NCBI GenBank assembly: GCA_958295665.1
Contig: OY282558.1
Location: 69,676,789-69,740,788 of the forward strand
Direction: 5' to 3'
Length of the DNA: 64,000 nucleotides
DNA from: Tipula vernalis
Taxonomy: Eukaryota; Arthropoda; Insecta; Diptera; Tipulidae
The position numbers and the translations under genes are program-made. Under the pieces are notes generated by a model. The model worked only from the letters and a program-made list of their open reading frames with translations. It searched no databases and was not told where the DNA came from. Of the stretch, positions 34,168 to 46,235 are shown one piece after another; positions within the stretch are counted from its first letter, which is position 1, and the number at the start of each line of letters is the position of its first letter.

Positions 34168-35557
34168 TTGAATATTCTGGAAGGTTTTGCAGCAGCTGCA
34201 GCAGCATTAACCGAGAAAACGAGCATCGATCTTGTGGAAAGTAAACTGGAAGGGCTAGAAAAAAGTTGGAGCAATTTCAACGACGCAGACGAAAAACTAT
34301 GCGAAGTAGCTGAAGAAAGCGAATACGCTTCAGCAGAGCGTCCTTATTATACGGCAAAATCAATTTTCAAGGCCTTTTTGCGGAAACATACTCCGGCACA
34401 GATGCCTCATACTGATCAGCAAGACACCTCAAAGCTAAATGAAACCATGGTAGAATTCGTCGCACACCAAAAGACATTCTTATGGGAATTTTCACAATTA
34501 CAGCAGGGGCAGCAAGAGGCCAAACTTCCACGTGCAAATATTCCACAATTTCGAGGCGATTATCAGGAATGGGCGAGTTTCAAAGATTTGTTTACGGGTC
34601 AAATTCATTCGAATGCAAGGTAAAGCAAAGCCACCAAGTTTCAATACTTGAAAGGTTGTCTAGGAGATAGAGCGGCCAAAACAATCGAACATATTCCAAT
34701 ATCTGATGCTACATATGAACAAGCATGGCTCAAACTTTGCAAACGGTTTGAGAAAAAGACGCATATAGCTAATTCATTTTTTCAAATTCTTGTAGACCAG
34801 CCTGTAATAACTAAATGTTCAGTCGAACAACTACGAAGATTGTGTGATACATCTGATGAGGTGCTTCGTGGTTTAACCGCGCTAGACCAAAACCAAGGAA
34901 TTTCCTACCGAAGATGAATTTTTAGAATTTTTAACGACACGATGTGATTCATTGGAGATGTCCCAGATGCAAGTCCCTAGTACCAAGCCCGAATTTTTCC
35001 GAAATTCATCCAGAGTCAGAATTCATACAGCATCGGCAGAGACTGATTTAAAACCGAACCTCAAATGTATTCAGTGTACCGGTAATCACAAACTATTTAA
35101 GTGCCTCGCATTTCAAACAATGGACGTTCATTCAAGAAGAGAATTCACAGCTAAGAATTCATTGTGTTTTAATTGTTTAGGGGGAAACCATTCGTCGAAC
35201 AACTGCTTTTCACCACAACGATGCCACAAATGTTCACAAAAGCACCACACTTTGCTCCACGTAAATGCACTCACGATCTCACAGCAAAATAAAGATAGTC
35301 AAGTGACATCGTGTAATGCAAGCTGTGGCCAATCAGCTACATCACCAGCAGCTCAACCATTTAGCAATCACCAAAGTCAACCAACATGCTCTATTGCCAA
35401 CCCGATTAATGTGTCACCATACTCTTCTATACACAAGACTGCTCTACAGTCAATCAGTATAAACCAGTACCTCAACCAAGCAATCCGCGTCAAGAAAAAC
35501 AGTTACCATCATCAAGCTCCATGGTCACGCAGCAAATTAATACGTCCACGAGCTTAG
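34168..35557 (+). pseudogene. BEL-2 gag
   Basis: The first frame runs LNILEGFAAAAAALTEKTS with no clear ATG, through the DUF1759-like LPRANIPQFRGDYQEWASFK. An in-frame TAA at about 34621 interrupts it. The same frame resumes with KFQYLKGCLGDRAAKTIEHI and ends after a one-base shift near 34890. The third piece (34952-35557) carries the Cys/His-rich end: CIQCTGNHKLFKC, CFNCLGGNHSSNNC and CHKCSQKHHTLLH, three knuckle-like groups usual in BEL gag. Another frame change near 35540 leads into the protease. Confidence 0.85.
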
Positions 35558-38500
35558 GAAATCATCGTTCATCATTATTGCCAACAGCAATAATTTTAGT
35601 TAAAGACAAGCTTGGAGTGTCTCAACCATGCCGAGCTCTGCTAGATTCAGGCTCGCAAGTCACTTTAATCACCGAAAGCTTAGCACAGAAACTCCACTTA
35701 CCCAGAAAGCATGCAAAGATACCAATAACTGGACTTGCAGGTGCCGGAGCAGGATATACGAAAGGCAGTGTAGATTTACACATCAAATCTAGATTTAATC
35801 ATCTTAAAATTATAGAATGTCAAGCATTAATTCTCCATAGTTTGACAACACATACGCCAGAATATTCAACAACTGAGGACGAATACCAATACATTAACAA
35901 CCTACCATTAGCTGATCCGTAACTCACAAAATCATCACCAGTTGACATGATTCTTGGAGCAAGTGAATTCTTCGAGATATTGCTACCTGAAACAATAAAG
36001 CGAAATGACCGTGTAATTGCCCAGAATACCATATTCGGCTGGATCATCTGTGGAAATAAAGTTAACACGCCAGTCCATCAATCTTCAATATCCAATGTTG
36101 TAACCACCGACATTGATGTTCTCCTCCGACAATTTTGGGAAGTTGAGGAATTAAATTCAACAACATCAGTACTTTCCGAAGAAGAAAAAGCAATTGAAGA
36201 ACACTTCCTAAATACTACTTCGAGAACAAAGGATGGCAGATATATGGTAAGCTTGCCGTTTAAACTCAACACACCCAATCTAGGGAACTCCAAACATGCA
36301 GTAATATCACGATTGATGGCAATGGAGCGGAAATTCCACAATAATAGTAAATTATAGCGCGATTACATCGATTTCATGGACGAATATGCTAACCTTGGCC
36401 ACATGAAAATTATACCAGATGTGGAGCTTGTTCAAGCTCCGGCAACCACTTACTATTTGCCGCATCATGCTGTGACGAAGGAAGCACATGGAAAAACTAA
36501 ATTACGGGTAGTGTTTGATGGATCATCAAAAACATCGTCAGGCGTATCGTTAAACCAAAAACTAATGGTAGGACCGACGATACAAAATACTTTGTTATCA
36601 TTAGTAATGAAGTTTCGGAAACATAAAATTGCCTTTGCGTCCGACATCGAAAAGATGTATAGACAAATCGTAATAGCACCTGACGACCGAGAATTCCAAA
36701 GGATAGTATGGCGAAAAGCTACATCAGAACCCATCAAACATTATCGGTTACAAACGATTACTTATGGATTAGCGTCTTCACCATTCCAGGCCATCAGATC
36801 GTCAAAGCAGTTAGCATTAGACCACAAATCAGATTTTCCACTAGCGGCTGAAATAGTACAAAACGACTTCTATGTAGATGACGTAATGTCAGGGGCTGAC
36901 GATTTGATCGTAGCGAGTGAAAGTCGAAATCAATTGATCCAATTGATGAGTCGAGGCGGATTCAATCTGCGAAAATGGAAATCGAACTCTAAGGAATTTT
37001 TAAAAGCCATACCACCGAACGACCAAGAAGTTTCTCCATTAGACTTCGATGAAACGAGAAGTATAAAGGTTTTGGGGTTGCAATGGCATCCTGAAGGAGA
37101 CTGCTTTTCCTACAATATTGACCTACCACAAACACATACACTAATTAAGCGTCAACTATTATCAGAGGCCTCGAGGTTATTCGACCCACTCGGTTTATTA
37201 GCACCATCTGTAATCATAATAAAAATTTTATTTCAAAGTTTATGGTTGTTGAAATTATCCTGAGACGAGGTTTTACCATCTGACATTGCAGCCAAATGGG
37301 ATAATCTGAGAAGTTCGTTTCACCACTTCGCAGCGATCAGAATACCACGATTAGCAATTGTGTATCGAAATCAAATCCAAATTCATGGATTCAGCGATGC
37401 ATCGGAAGACGCTTATGCCGCAGCGGTCTATATAAGATCAAGGGACGACAAAGGAGACTACGCCACTCGTTTGATTGCTGCAAAAACTAAGGTTGCTCCC
37501 ATAAAGCAACTCTCCATACCACGATTAGAGCTATGTGGAGCGTTTCTTTTGACCAGGCTACTTCAAGCTGTAATAAAGTCGATGTGTCTAACAGATGCCG
37601 AGATTTTTGCTTGGACTGACTCGACAACGGTTCTTCAATGGCTTGGAAGTCCACCTAGGAAATGGAAGTCATTCATCGGTAATAGGACTGCCGAAATTCA
37701 TACTAGTCTACCACAATGTCATTGGAAATATGTAAGTTCAAAGGAGAATCCTGCGGATCACGCTACACGAGGAATTCATCCAGACGATTTAAACGATCTT
37801 AACATTTGGTGGAATGGTCCCGAATTTCTAAAACAAGACGAGACTATCTGGCCCAAACAAAAACTAGCGTATCAAACAAATGAAGCAGCCAATGAGGAGA
37901 AAACAAAAAAAATACATTTGTTCGCAGCCGGCATAGATGAAGACTACATTTCCGTCATTTCAAGCAAATACTCATCCTGGCAGAAACTGTTAAGAATTTT
38001 TAGATTCATAAACAACTCACGAATGAAAGCAAGGCATAACCAACAAGCAAAGATTCCAGCCATCACCCCAGACGAACTTAAACGAGCTGCTAGCGAAATA
38101 TACAAACAGGTCCAAAGGGAGGTGTTTGCCGAAGAGCTTCGACTATTAAAAGCCGGTAAAGATCGCATCCCTTCATCCATTCTTAGATGATAAAAGTGTC
38201 ATACGTGCGGGTGGTCGATTACAAAATGCCAATATTTCTTATGAGAGGAAGCATCCGATAATTCTGCCATCAGATCATCATATTACCACACTGATAATTG
38301 CTAATGTTCATCAGTTCACACTACATGGTGGGACATCAATAATGTTGTTTCATCTTAGACAAAATTACTGGATCCTTGGCTGTCGAAATCGAGTCAAGAA
38401 ATTCATACACAAATGTGTTAAATGCTTCAGGCTAAGGGCAAAAGCAGCTAAGCAATTAATGGGCCATTTACCTTCTCCACGAGTAGTGGCCCCAAGGCGT

Positions 38501-39418
38501 GCATTTGAGAATGTTGGAGTCGACTACGCTGGTCCCGTAATGATAAAAACCTCGTCGATAAGAAATGCAAAGGTGCAAAAGGCGTATATAGCATTATTTG
38601 TCTGCTTAGCAATCAAGGCCGTGCATCTAGAACTTGTCACAGATGCCACCACCGAGGCATTTATTGCAGCCCTTAGAAGATTTACTGCTAGAAGAGGCTA
38701 TCCAACAACTATATACAGCGATAACGGCAGCAACTTTGTTTGGGCCAATCGAGAACTTCGTGAGCTGTCCAGGAAATTCCAATCGCAGGAGCACAATGAT
38801 CAGGTAAATAACCACCTACTGACACACTACACAAAATGGAAGTTCATGTGCCCAACTGCTAGTCATATGGGTGGTTTATACGAAGCGGGAGTCAAATCAA
38901 CCAAGAATCACTTACGACGATGTATTGGTTCAACAGTACTTACCTTTGAAGAGTATTACACTCTGTTGTGCCAAGTAGAACCGGTGTTGAATTCCCGACC
39001 GCTATGCAGTCAATCAGATGACATTGAAGAACATAACTACTTATCGTCTGGACATTTTCTGATAGGGGAACCTTTGCTCGCAATACCAGAACCCAGTTTG
39101 GAAACAATTAACACCAACAGACTAAACAGATGGCAATTAATCCAGCACATAACACAAACATTCTGGAAGTCATTTAAAAATGACTACCTGAATACTGTCC
39201 AACAGCGTAACAAATGGCAAACCACTGAGGAAAATCTTAAATTTGGGGATCTAGTGGTAGTAATAGAGAAGGAGTTACCACCGACAAAGTGGCATATCGC
39301 CAGAATCGTTGAAGTTCATCCTGGAAATGACAAATTAGTACGAGTAGCAACCATTAAATCTATCCACGGAGTCTTTAAGCGTCCCATCACTAAACTTGCC
39401 AAGTTACCAATTGATTGA
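35521..39418 (+). pseudogene. BEL-2 pol (A17 protease, RT, RNase H, integrase)
   Basis: Protease with intact ALLDSGSQVTLITESLA (about 35635-35690). In-frame stops lie at about 35920, 36355 and 37261, with a frameshift near 38175. RT gives TKLRVVFDGSSKTSSGVSLN, FASDIEKMYRQI and YVDDVMSGADD (about 36870). RNase H-like part: HGFSDASEDAYAAAVY, SIPRLELCGAFLL and WTDSTTVLQWLG. Integrase: CVKCFR of the zinc-binding part, then the D,D,E core VGVDYAGPV, IYSDNGSNF and GGLYEAGVKS. C-terminal domain: WHIARIVEVHPG and GVFKRPI, ending at 39418. All catalytic residues are visible, so the copy appears younger than BEL-1. Confidence 0.9.
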
Positions 39419-39442
39419 GACTTGAAAGATAATCTTTCAACG

Positions 39443-39450
39443 TGGGGAGT
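39443..39450 (+). other. BEL-2 polypurine tract
   Basis: GTGGGGAG, 25 bases after the pol stop. In LTR elements this primes plus-strand synthesis and directly precedes the 3' LTR. Confidence 0.6.
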
Positions 39451-40440
39451 AAGTTGAAGACGTCTTGGTGAACAACAAAAAAAGAAAAACCTGAAACAAA
39501 CAGAGAAAATTACTACACAATTATTTTATATAAAATTTTGTTGCTTATCTTGTTTATTATCACAGGCTCTTTAACCTTGTTTATTATTTTGACATTTATA
39601 TTTTTTTTCATTGTTTCTAAACCTTTTATTATGACTCAATTATTTGTAAAGTAATTCTTAGTACATAGCTCAATTCTTAAATATGTGTACAAAATAAATT
39701 TAAATCACCTACTCATTGGAAGATGTCACCGGAAAATTTATTCAAGCTGGTGTTCAGTGGCTTGCAACCAAACGAGTTTTTGCAAAGTGGTTTTCCCGGG
39801 AAAAAATCAAGCTGACGTAGGACGAATACAATTTTTTGGTGGACATTCGAAAAAAGACAATCAAGCAAATAAGTCTAAGAAAAATTGTTTATAACTAAGT
39901 ATTATTGTATCAGTAAATAATAAATTCATTACAAATAAATTAAGTGCGTTATAAGTTGGTCGGTGGTTTTTTTATCTCGGTATCCAGCAAATTTTCAACT
40001 GTACAAATTATATCAGATTTGTTCAGTTACCAAACACTCATATATTAAATGGTGATTTTACGCGTCGAGAAATTCTGCTATGTTTATTTATACTGCAGTT
40101 ATTGTCTACTCTTACAGAAATTGCACCTTCCCTTTGTTTTCCAATCTATCTGTCGTCATGTCAGTACTATAGTGTCCAAGTTTAAAGTTCTAACATTTTT
40201 CAATATTATGCAAAAAAGACAAATTAAATTTCTTTCTATTAAAACAGGAAAAACCATTTTCATGGACCTAGGGCACTTTCCATATAAATTGTTAACAGGT
40301 TAACAGGCCTTCAGTTGTAAGTAAAAGAACAAAGCATGTGGGACAGTAGGAAGCTACTTGGATTTACAAGGGTTAGGAATGACGTGGTCCTAATTGTAAG
40401 GAACAATCGAAAAGCCAAAGAAAATTTTTTGTATATTGGA
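39451..40440. other. Probable BEL-2 3' LTR and flank
   Basis: The 3' LTR should begin at about 39451. Its end could not be fixed because no 5' copy was found for comparison. The rest is AT-rich without recognisable genes. Confidence 0.4.
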
Positions 40441-41201
40441 GTGCCTTGCACCAAATTGGGAGTTTTTTTGTTTTCACGCTGAAGGTGACGCTAGTAGTGT
40501 CCGGTATTCAAATAATCGAGTGCGTGAGTTTTTCACCGGGTGTGTATGTCGAGTTTAGTCAGTGTGTCGAGAATTTTTGGAATATAGAATCGAGTCAGTG
40601 TGTTTTTTTTTGTTTTCGAATACCACGTTAAGAGTGGATAGTAGTGGGGGTGGGTCTCGACGTGTGTGTTATTTACTCCTCGGGAAGGCATGTGCGTCAG
40701 TAGGCCCCCTGCGACACGACGGGGGACTGCCCTTCTCTACTCTTCAATCATTTTTCCGTTTGTCTCCTCAGGTACATCTCCTTGTCAGTATGTATGTTTC
40801 TTCAAGTCCAAATTCAGCGGTTCAAGCATTGGCTAAGTTTGGCAACCATCTTCCAAGACCATACTCGAAGCCTAGCCCGAGTGTCACTGACAAGACTATG
40901 GTCAACACATTTTGGATTAAAAAAAATCTAAAAGAGCATGGCCGATTATATAAGAATCCTTTATATGGGCAATTTTGAAAAGCCGAAACTAGAGCCGGAG
41001 CCAACTCGGAGACGAAGTCAGTTTGATGATTATATTGGTGGCACTTTTGAACAAAAACTTAATTTTGACAAAATATTAAATGAAAAAAGCAATGTTTTAC
41101 ACGGTTTTTGGCTTATCAAAAATGCCCAGCTCCGTGGCTCCAACTCCAGCACCGACTTCCTACATCTCGTAACAATAAACAAAATTATCTTTTTTCCGTA
41201 G
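40441..41201 (+). other. Unidentified GT/GC-richer block with two overlapping ORFs
   Basis: A GT-rich leader (GTGTGTATGTCGAGTTTAGT and similar) precedes two overlapping frames, 40562-40978 and 40938-41201, that look like one frame broken by a shift near 40970. Readable pieces are KPSPSVTDKTMVNTFWIKKN and EPEPTRRRSQFDDYIGGTFE. The protein is not recognised. It could be a LINE 5'UTR plus ORF1 start or a decayed host exon. The composition clearly differs from the neighbours. Confidence 0.3.
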
Positions 41202-41960
41202 TTTTTCTTGACTTGTCAAATTACTCGAGGCTCCACAATCAGGGGCCCGGGTATTTTAGGCCCTGATTTAGTATAGAGAGCATTTTCTCAACAAAACAAT
41301 CTTAATCTTGTAACTTTTATGTATCTCAAAAACAAAATGCTGTTTATTCTTCGGCCAAAATGCAACCAGTTAGGATACGCCTCAATTTGTCTAACAAGAG
41401 GAACATTTGCGAAACGAGCGAGGCAAGTTGCGCGAAATCACCCAAGTTACACAAGATGACATTTCGTAACGGGTTGCTGACGTCTAGAAGATGACAAATT
41501 TTTTTTTGTATTGCTACAGCTGATAGCAAAATCAAAACTGATTTAAAATTGAAAAGTAAAAACTACACAAACTGCCCCTACAAGCATCGTTGTATCATTA
41601 GACTTGCGCAAGCGAAAGCAAAATGTCAAAATGTTTTGTCTTGCACAAGTCAGTTGCACAATGTTTCAAAACTGTGTAAATTTACTCCCTACATGGCAAC
41701 GATTTACTTGTGAATTTTAATTTTTTTTTTTTTAAATCAAGGAGGCACAAACCGATGTTAAAATGAATATTTCGTCAACTGTTTTGAAATAATCGTTCAT
41801 TTCATTTGCGATCAACGTGGCACCTAGACACCTAATTTTTGTACATTTCGTGTGGATTTTTAACTGGTAGTAAGTTTAAAATTTTTGATAGAAAATTCAC
41901 AAAATATTTTCTTTCAATAAATAGTGTTGTGAATAAATAGAGGACAAAATAGAAAATTCA
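41202..41960. other. Upstream region of the kinase gene
   Basis: AT-rich. If the kinase is expressed, its promoter and 5'UTR lie here. No TATA or initiator could be singled out. Confidence 0.3.
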
Positions 41961-42959
41961 ATGAAGGGGGTATCGGATCCAATTATCGACGGTAAATACC
42001 GTATGATACGAAAAATTGGTAGTGGATCATTTGGTGATGTTTTCTCGGGTATAAATGTTTCAAATGGCGAAGAAGTGGCTATCAAAATTGAAAGTGAACA
42101 TGCCCGTCATCCGCAATTACGACGCGAATATAAATTATATAAACGGTTAGCTGGTGGTATCGGGATTCCGCATATACGATATTATGGTGTCGAACGCCAG
42201 CATAATGTACTTGTTATGGATTTATTAGGTCCATCTTTAGAGGATTTGTTCAATTTGTGTAGCCGCCATTTTACAATCAAAACCGTACTGATGTTGATTG
42301 ACCAAATGATTGGACGTTTAGAATACTTACATTGCAAAAATTTTATCCATTGTGATTTAAAACCTGATAATTTTTTGATGGGCGTAGGACGACATTTCAA
42401 TAAAGTATTTCTAATTGATTTTGGTTTAGCAAAAACTTACCGTGAATATCATAGTATGGTACATATTCTTTATAGAGAAGATAAAAATCTAACGGGAACT
42501 GCACGTTATGCATCGATAAATGCACATTTAGGTATCGAACAGTCGCGACGCGATGATATGGAATCATTAGGATATATTATGATGCATTTTAATAGGGGTG
42601 CACTGCCCTGGCAAGGATTAAAGGCGACCACGAGAAAACAAAAATACGAGAAAATTTCCGAAAAAAAAATGTCAACACCGATAGAAGTTCTGTGCAAAGG
42701 ATTTCCAGCTGAATTTGCAATGTATTTGAATTACTGTAGAAATTTGCGATTTGACGAACCTCCGGACTACATGTATTTGAGACGACTGTTTAGAATTCTT
42801 TTCTATACATTGAATTATCAATATGATTACACATTTGATTGGACAATGATGAAACAGCGTACATTACATCACACAGGAGCAGCAATCGGAAATAGTGAAA
42901 ATCGAGCTGATGGGCGAGAAAAAGAAAAAACTCAACAAAGCGGATCTGAGTTAAAATAA
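41961..42959 (+). CDS. Casein kinase 1 alpha-like protein kinase, intronless
   Basis: 332-residue Ser/Thr kinase closely resembling CK1 alpha, which phosphorylates primed acidic sites in Wnt, Hedgehog and clock pathways. Visible: glycine loop GSGSFG (residues 20-25), K42 in VAIK, helix-C E56, catalytic D132 and N137, DFG at 153-155, the CK1-specific SIN (185-187) replacing APE, and the conserved [10 protein letters not shown] and [18 protein letters not shown] blocks. The catalytic HRD is HCD (C131), so the Arg that normally contacts the phosphorylated activation loop is absent; CK1 does not depend on loop phosphorylation. The C-tail after about residue 300 is short and unlike canonical CK1 alpha. 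There are no introns, and AATAAA overlaps the stop. Most likely a retrocopy-derived paralogue, as occurs in flies; intactness suggests selection. Confidence 0.92.
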   Translation: MKGVSDPIIDGKYRMIRKIGSGSFGDVFSGINVSNGEEVAIKIESEHARHPQLRREYKLYKRLAGGIGIPHIRYYGVERQHNVLVMDLLGPSLEDLFNLCSRHFTIKTVLMLIDQMIGRLEYLHCKNFIHCDLKPDNFLMGVGRHFNKVFLIDFGLAKTYREYHSMVHILYREDKNLTGTARYASINAHLGIEQSRRDDMESLGYIMMHFNRGALPWQGLKATTRKQKYEKISEKKMSTPIEVLCKGFPAEFAMYLNYCRNLRFDEPPDYMYLRRLFRILFYTLNYQYDYTFDWTMMKQRTLHHTGAAIGNSENRADGREKEKTQQSGSELK

Positions 42960-42960
42960 A
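42955..42960 (+). terminator. Possible polyadenylation signal of the kinase gene
   Basis: AATAAA overlapping the TAA stop codon. If used, it would give a very short 3'UTR. Confidence 0.35.
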
Positions 42961-43065
42961 GTAATAGAACATTTATATATTATTATAATAATTATATTTA
43001 ATTAATTAATTGCTAAAAGAACTTCATCGTTTAAATATTTCTTTCGCATGATGCTCATAATAATA

Positions 43066-44470
43066 TTTCTAGGGAGGGGAGGGCGGATGTTCCATGTGGG
43101 CGTTCGAGCCACCTCGGACTGCGACCTAAAAGATTTTTTATGGCTGGACCCAGCTCAATTAGCCGTCCAGTCGATACCTATATGATCCATACTATGCATT
43201 TGGTACCATATCATTCTAAACCAAAATTGGTTAAACAAAAAATTTTGTATATCTGATCCTAGAGATTTTGTCAATTGGCCACATACATAATGAAGTAACT
43301 ACAAGCCACCCCAATGTCAAAAAATACCTCCCTTATTTTTACGGATCATCAGGGGCTTACTACCATATCGTTCTAAACAAAAATATGGTACAATAGAGTT
43401 GTAAACCCCTAACGATCCGCAAAAATAAGGGAGGTATCTTTTGATGTTGGGATAGCTTCTATTTACTTCATGATGTATGTGGCCAATTGGCAAAATCTCT
43501 AGGATCAGATCCACATAATTTTTTGTTTAACCAATTTTTGTTTAGAACGATATGTTACCAAATGAGCCCCTGACGATCCACAAAAATAAGGGAGGAGGTA
43601 TTTTTTGTTATTGGGATTGCTTTTTTTTATGACATTTTATGTATTGCGACACGTAAAATCTCTTAAATAATCTCTTGAGATTAAAATTTTCGTCTTACAC
43701 AGGTTATTTCACTAATACATCTACAATAAAAAATGTTTTGTAAATTCATTAGTAAAATTTTCTTGTTGCCCAACTACAACGTGAAGTTTTTGTGAAACTT
43801 TCTGGTAAATATTTTAGTAAAAAAATAAGTAAGTACTTCCCGGACATACATACCTTAAGAGGATGTGCCCTGTGAGGAAGCCAGTATGCAGCCTCATCTC
43901 AGGTTTCCTAAGTTCAAGACACTCCTTAACCCTGACTGACGAAAGCCATTTGAATTTTTTTCAGCGTTTTACCGCTGCCCTAAGGTGCCCCTTAGTGACG
44001 CCGCCGAAAGGCTCTGCGATTCCAGTATGACCTGGCACCCAAATAAGTGTTACGTTATTTGAGCTTGCAAGATACTCAATAATCTTCAGACAATCCCATA
44101 CCAGCCTTGACTCAACGGTACAAGACCTAAAAGCCTTTAAGGACAATTGACTGTGTGATAGAACTTACCTTTGCATCGTTTAGGCCTTTTACTATGCCTA
44201 TCCTAGCGCAAAGTTCTATATCACGAACTTCTGTTTGAAAGACGGTAACATTGTTGTCCAAGGACTTCAAGTCCCACTCCCGTGTATTCCTAGCCACGCC
44301 CCGTCTTCCGTTTTTGATCCTTGCTCAAAAGACGGTCCCCTGTTCTCCACATATTCCGGCTGTCTAAAATTCATTAAGGACCATATTGCCCGAGAGTTTT
44401 GGACATGTTTCCATTGAGCCCGTAACACAGATGCAGGCTGTACCCTGAACTTTATTCAATAAAGTTAACA
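43066..44470 (-). pseudogene. Second copy (3' fragment) of the LOA/I-type LINE
   Basis: 43080-43185 matches the 3' UTR of the LINE at 28575-28670 (CATGTGGGCG..., GCCACCTCG, GACCTAAAAGAT, CCGTCCAGTC). 43855-44470 matches its RNase H region and the end of RT (CTGTGAGGAAGCCAGTATGC, ATTCCAGTATGACCTGGCAC, GCAAAGTTCTATATCA), with several internal deletions and many stops. Short readable parts include WVPGHTGIAEPFGGVTKG. The zinc-finger segment between the two blocks is missing and replaced by a palindromic element. Confidence 0.85.
43196..43566. repeat. Palindromic foldback element inside the LINE fragment
   Basis: Arms of about 163 bp (43196-43358 and 43404-43566) are inverted copies, by eye about 85-90% alike, separated by a 45-bp loop. 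A further direct copy of part of the right arm (GATCCACAAAAATAAGGGAG) follows at about 43573-43605. Non-coding. Confidence 0.85.
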
Positions 44471-44479
44471 AACCTAATA

Positions 44480-44980
44480 AAAGTTGCCTCCAAATAGAAA
44501 TAATATCGGATATTCCTGGCATGGTATTTCCCAGGTTTTTCCCAGTGGGGCCTTTAGCCTCAATTTTGCTAAAATCTCTTCCGCCGCACAACTTTGGGTG
44601 AAATTTTGCACAAATACTTTATGTCCTGGCAGAAAGCTTCTTGGTTTGGCGTGTAAATTATAGCGACTAGCAAACTATCTATGAGCAGCTTCTAAATTAC
44701 GTAGTATAATTTATTGAGCGATTGACAAGTTATCAGTTGGTATTACATTCCATTTCTCATGGCTCCCGGCTATTTCATCGGTATGTTGGTCTCATTTCCG
44801 GCAATCATCACAATTGTTTAATTCCATATTTTTGAAGTAGGTTCGTTAATAATATAGACTCGACCCTTATCGGTAAATATTGTTTCAGGAACTTCATAAA
44901 CTTTAAATATTTTTTTCTCAAAAAATTTAACCAGTTTAGTTGCAATTGCCGAACACATTGCCTCTAAAATTGGAAATATG
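44480..44980 (-). pseudogene. Ty3/gypsy integrase scrap
   Basis: On the minus strand KLVKFFEKKIFKVYEVPETI followed by FTDKGR matches the gypsy integrase core around its second Asp. After stops and shifts, RYNLHAKPRSFLPGHKVFVQ and NFTQSCA..E.LAKL match the C-terminal region after the core (the GHKVF/NF.QS pattern). The segment holding the catalytic Glu is not readable. It lies between two LINE fragments and is unrelated in orientation to the gypsy element at 50.7 kb. Confidence 0.6.
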
Positions 44981-45065
44981 GTAGGTTAGGTTAGGTTGGA
45001 GTGGCTGCTTACGCACAGACCGGTGACGGTCCATTGTGATACCACAGGATGTATCCCCTTTACCC

Positions 45066-45739
45066 CTATTGGAACCATTTCGAGCTACTTATGTAGCGTA
45101 AGACGTCCCGCACCTTACTGTTTTCGAGATCCGAGAGGCAGTCCATCTTGAACTTACCTAAGTGTTTGTGCCTTCTGAGAGCCAATGCTGGACACGAGCA
45201 AAGGAAGTGGACCAACGTCTCTTCCTCCTCTTCATCCAAGCAGCTTCTGCAGAAGTCATTAGCCTCCAGACCCAGCCTTCTTGCATGTTCTCCAAAAAGG
45301 CAGTGTCCCATGAGAATTCCCACGAACGTTCTTAATTCACGTAGCAAGTTCATCTGCCCTGCAGTTCCCCATGATGCCCGAGTGACCTGGGACCCAGACT
45401 ACCTGGATATTGAAATGCTCACACATCTCATTTAGAGATGAGTGACAACTCAACGCCACCCGTGACGCCAAAGACACCAATTCTAACGAACGGATCGCCG
45501 CTTGACTGTCCACATAGATTGTGATATCGCCTGAGGATAGCACATTATGTTTTAACCACGTCATGACTTCCTCAATCGCTACGACTTCAGCTTGGTACAC
45601 GCTGCAGTAATCAGGGAGACGAATAGAAATGTTTACATTTAATTTGTCACAGAATACTCCAGCTCCTACTTTTCCGTCTAGCTTGGAGCCATCTGTGAAG
45701 AATTGCAACGCTTTGGTTTCCGATAACGGTCTATCCCTC
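45066..45739 (-). pseudogene. LINE RNase H and C-terminal zinc finger part
   Basis: RNase H with FFTDGSKLDGKVGAGVF, YQAEVVAIEEV, IYVDSQAAIRSL and VVWVPGHSGIMGNCRADELA carries all the usual Asp/Glu/His residues. After a break near 45340 the C-terminus reads GHCLFGEHARRLGLEANDFC and then RSC....ETLVHFLCSCPAL, a CCHC-type finger common to this LINE group. About 60 residues normally between RNase H and the finger seem to be deleted at the break. Confidence 0.85.
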
Positions 45740-45999
45740 CAGGGTGGTCATTTTGTGGTGCTTTATCACACCTTTATATCACTAGTGGAGACTTTTTTTG
45801 TGTGATATAAAAAAATGGAGAAAGTCTACAAACACACCCCTGCAAAATGAATTTTAAGGGGAAAATGATGAATCAAAGTGATAAGTTGACGTTTCCACAT
45901 AACCTCAAATGACATTATATGAAAATTTTATACGAAGTGCTATTTGTGTGATGATAAAGTAATACTTGAATGCAAAGATGCTTATTATTTAAATAAAAT

Positions 46000-46235
46000 G
46001 TTAAAAATATAATAATCAGTCCTTTGTCAATCAACAATTTTATTTTGCACTTAGTTTCATGATAATTTTCATTCATTTTTTTATTATCCCAATTTAGTTG
46101 TTTTCCATCAAACCATTTGGAGTTTGGTCAAAAACAACCAAATTAAAGTTTCAAAATAATTAATGAAAATTATCATGATACGAAGTGCAAAACAAAATTG
46201 TCGATTGAAAAAAGACCAATTAATATATTTTTAAC
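46000..46235. repeat. 236-bp palindrome
   Basis: Inverted arms with GTTAAAAATAT at the ends and CATGATAATTTTCATT inside, meeting near 46118-46128. It is a diverged relative of the inner part of 48148-48868. Confidence 0.8.

Larger units (their letters stand above)
34168..39418 (+). mobile_element. BEL/Pao LTR retrotransposon 2 (coding region)
   Basis: Plus-strand element with gag, A17 protease, RT, RNase H, integrase and C-terminal domain in BEL order over 5.2 kb. A purine tract GTGGGGAG lies at 39443-39450, just after the last stop, marking the start of the 3' LTR. The 5' LTR was not recognised, so the left end is uncertain. The copy is less decayed than BEL-1. It differs strongly in sequence from BEL-1, so it is a separate family. 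Confidence 0.88.

Noticed and set aside
44981..45000. Interstitial insect telomere repeat (TTAGG)n
   Set aside because: Only two to three degenerate units, located exactly at the 3' end of a LINE whose relatives in flies carry this tail.
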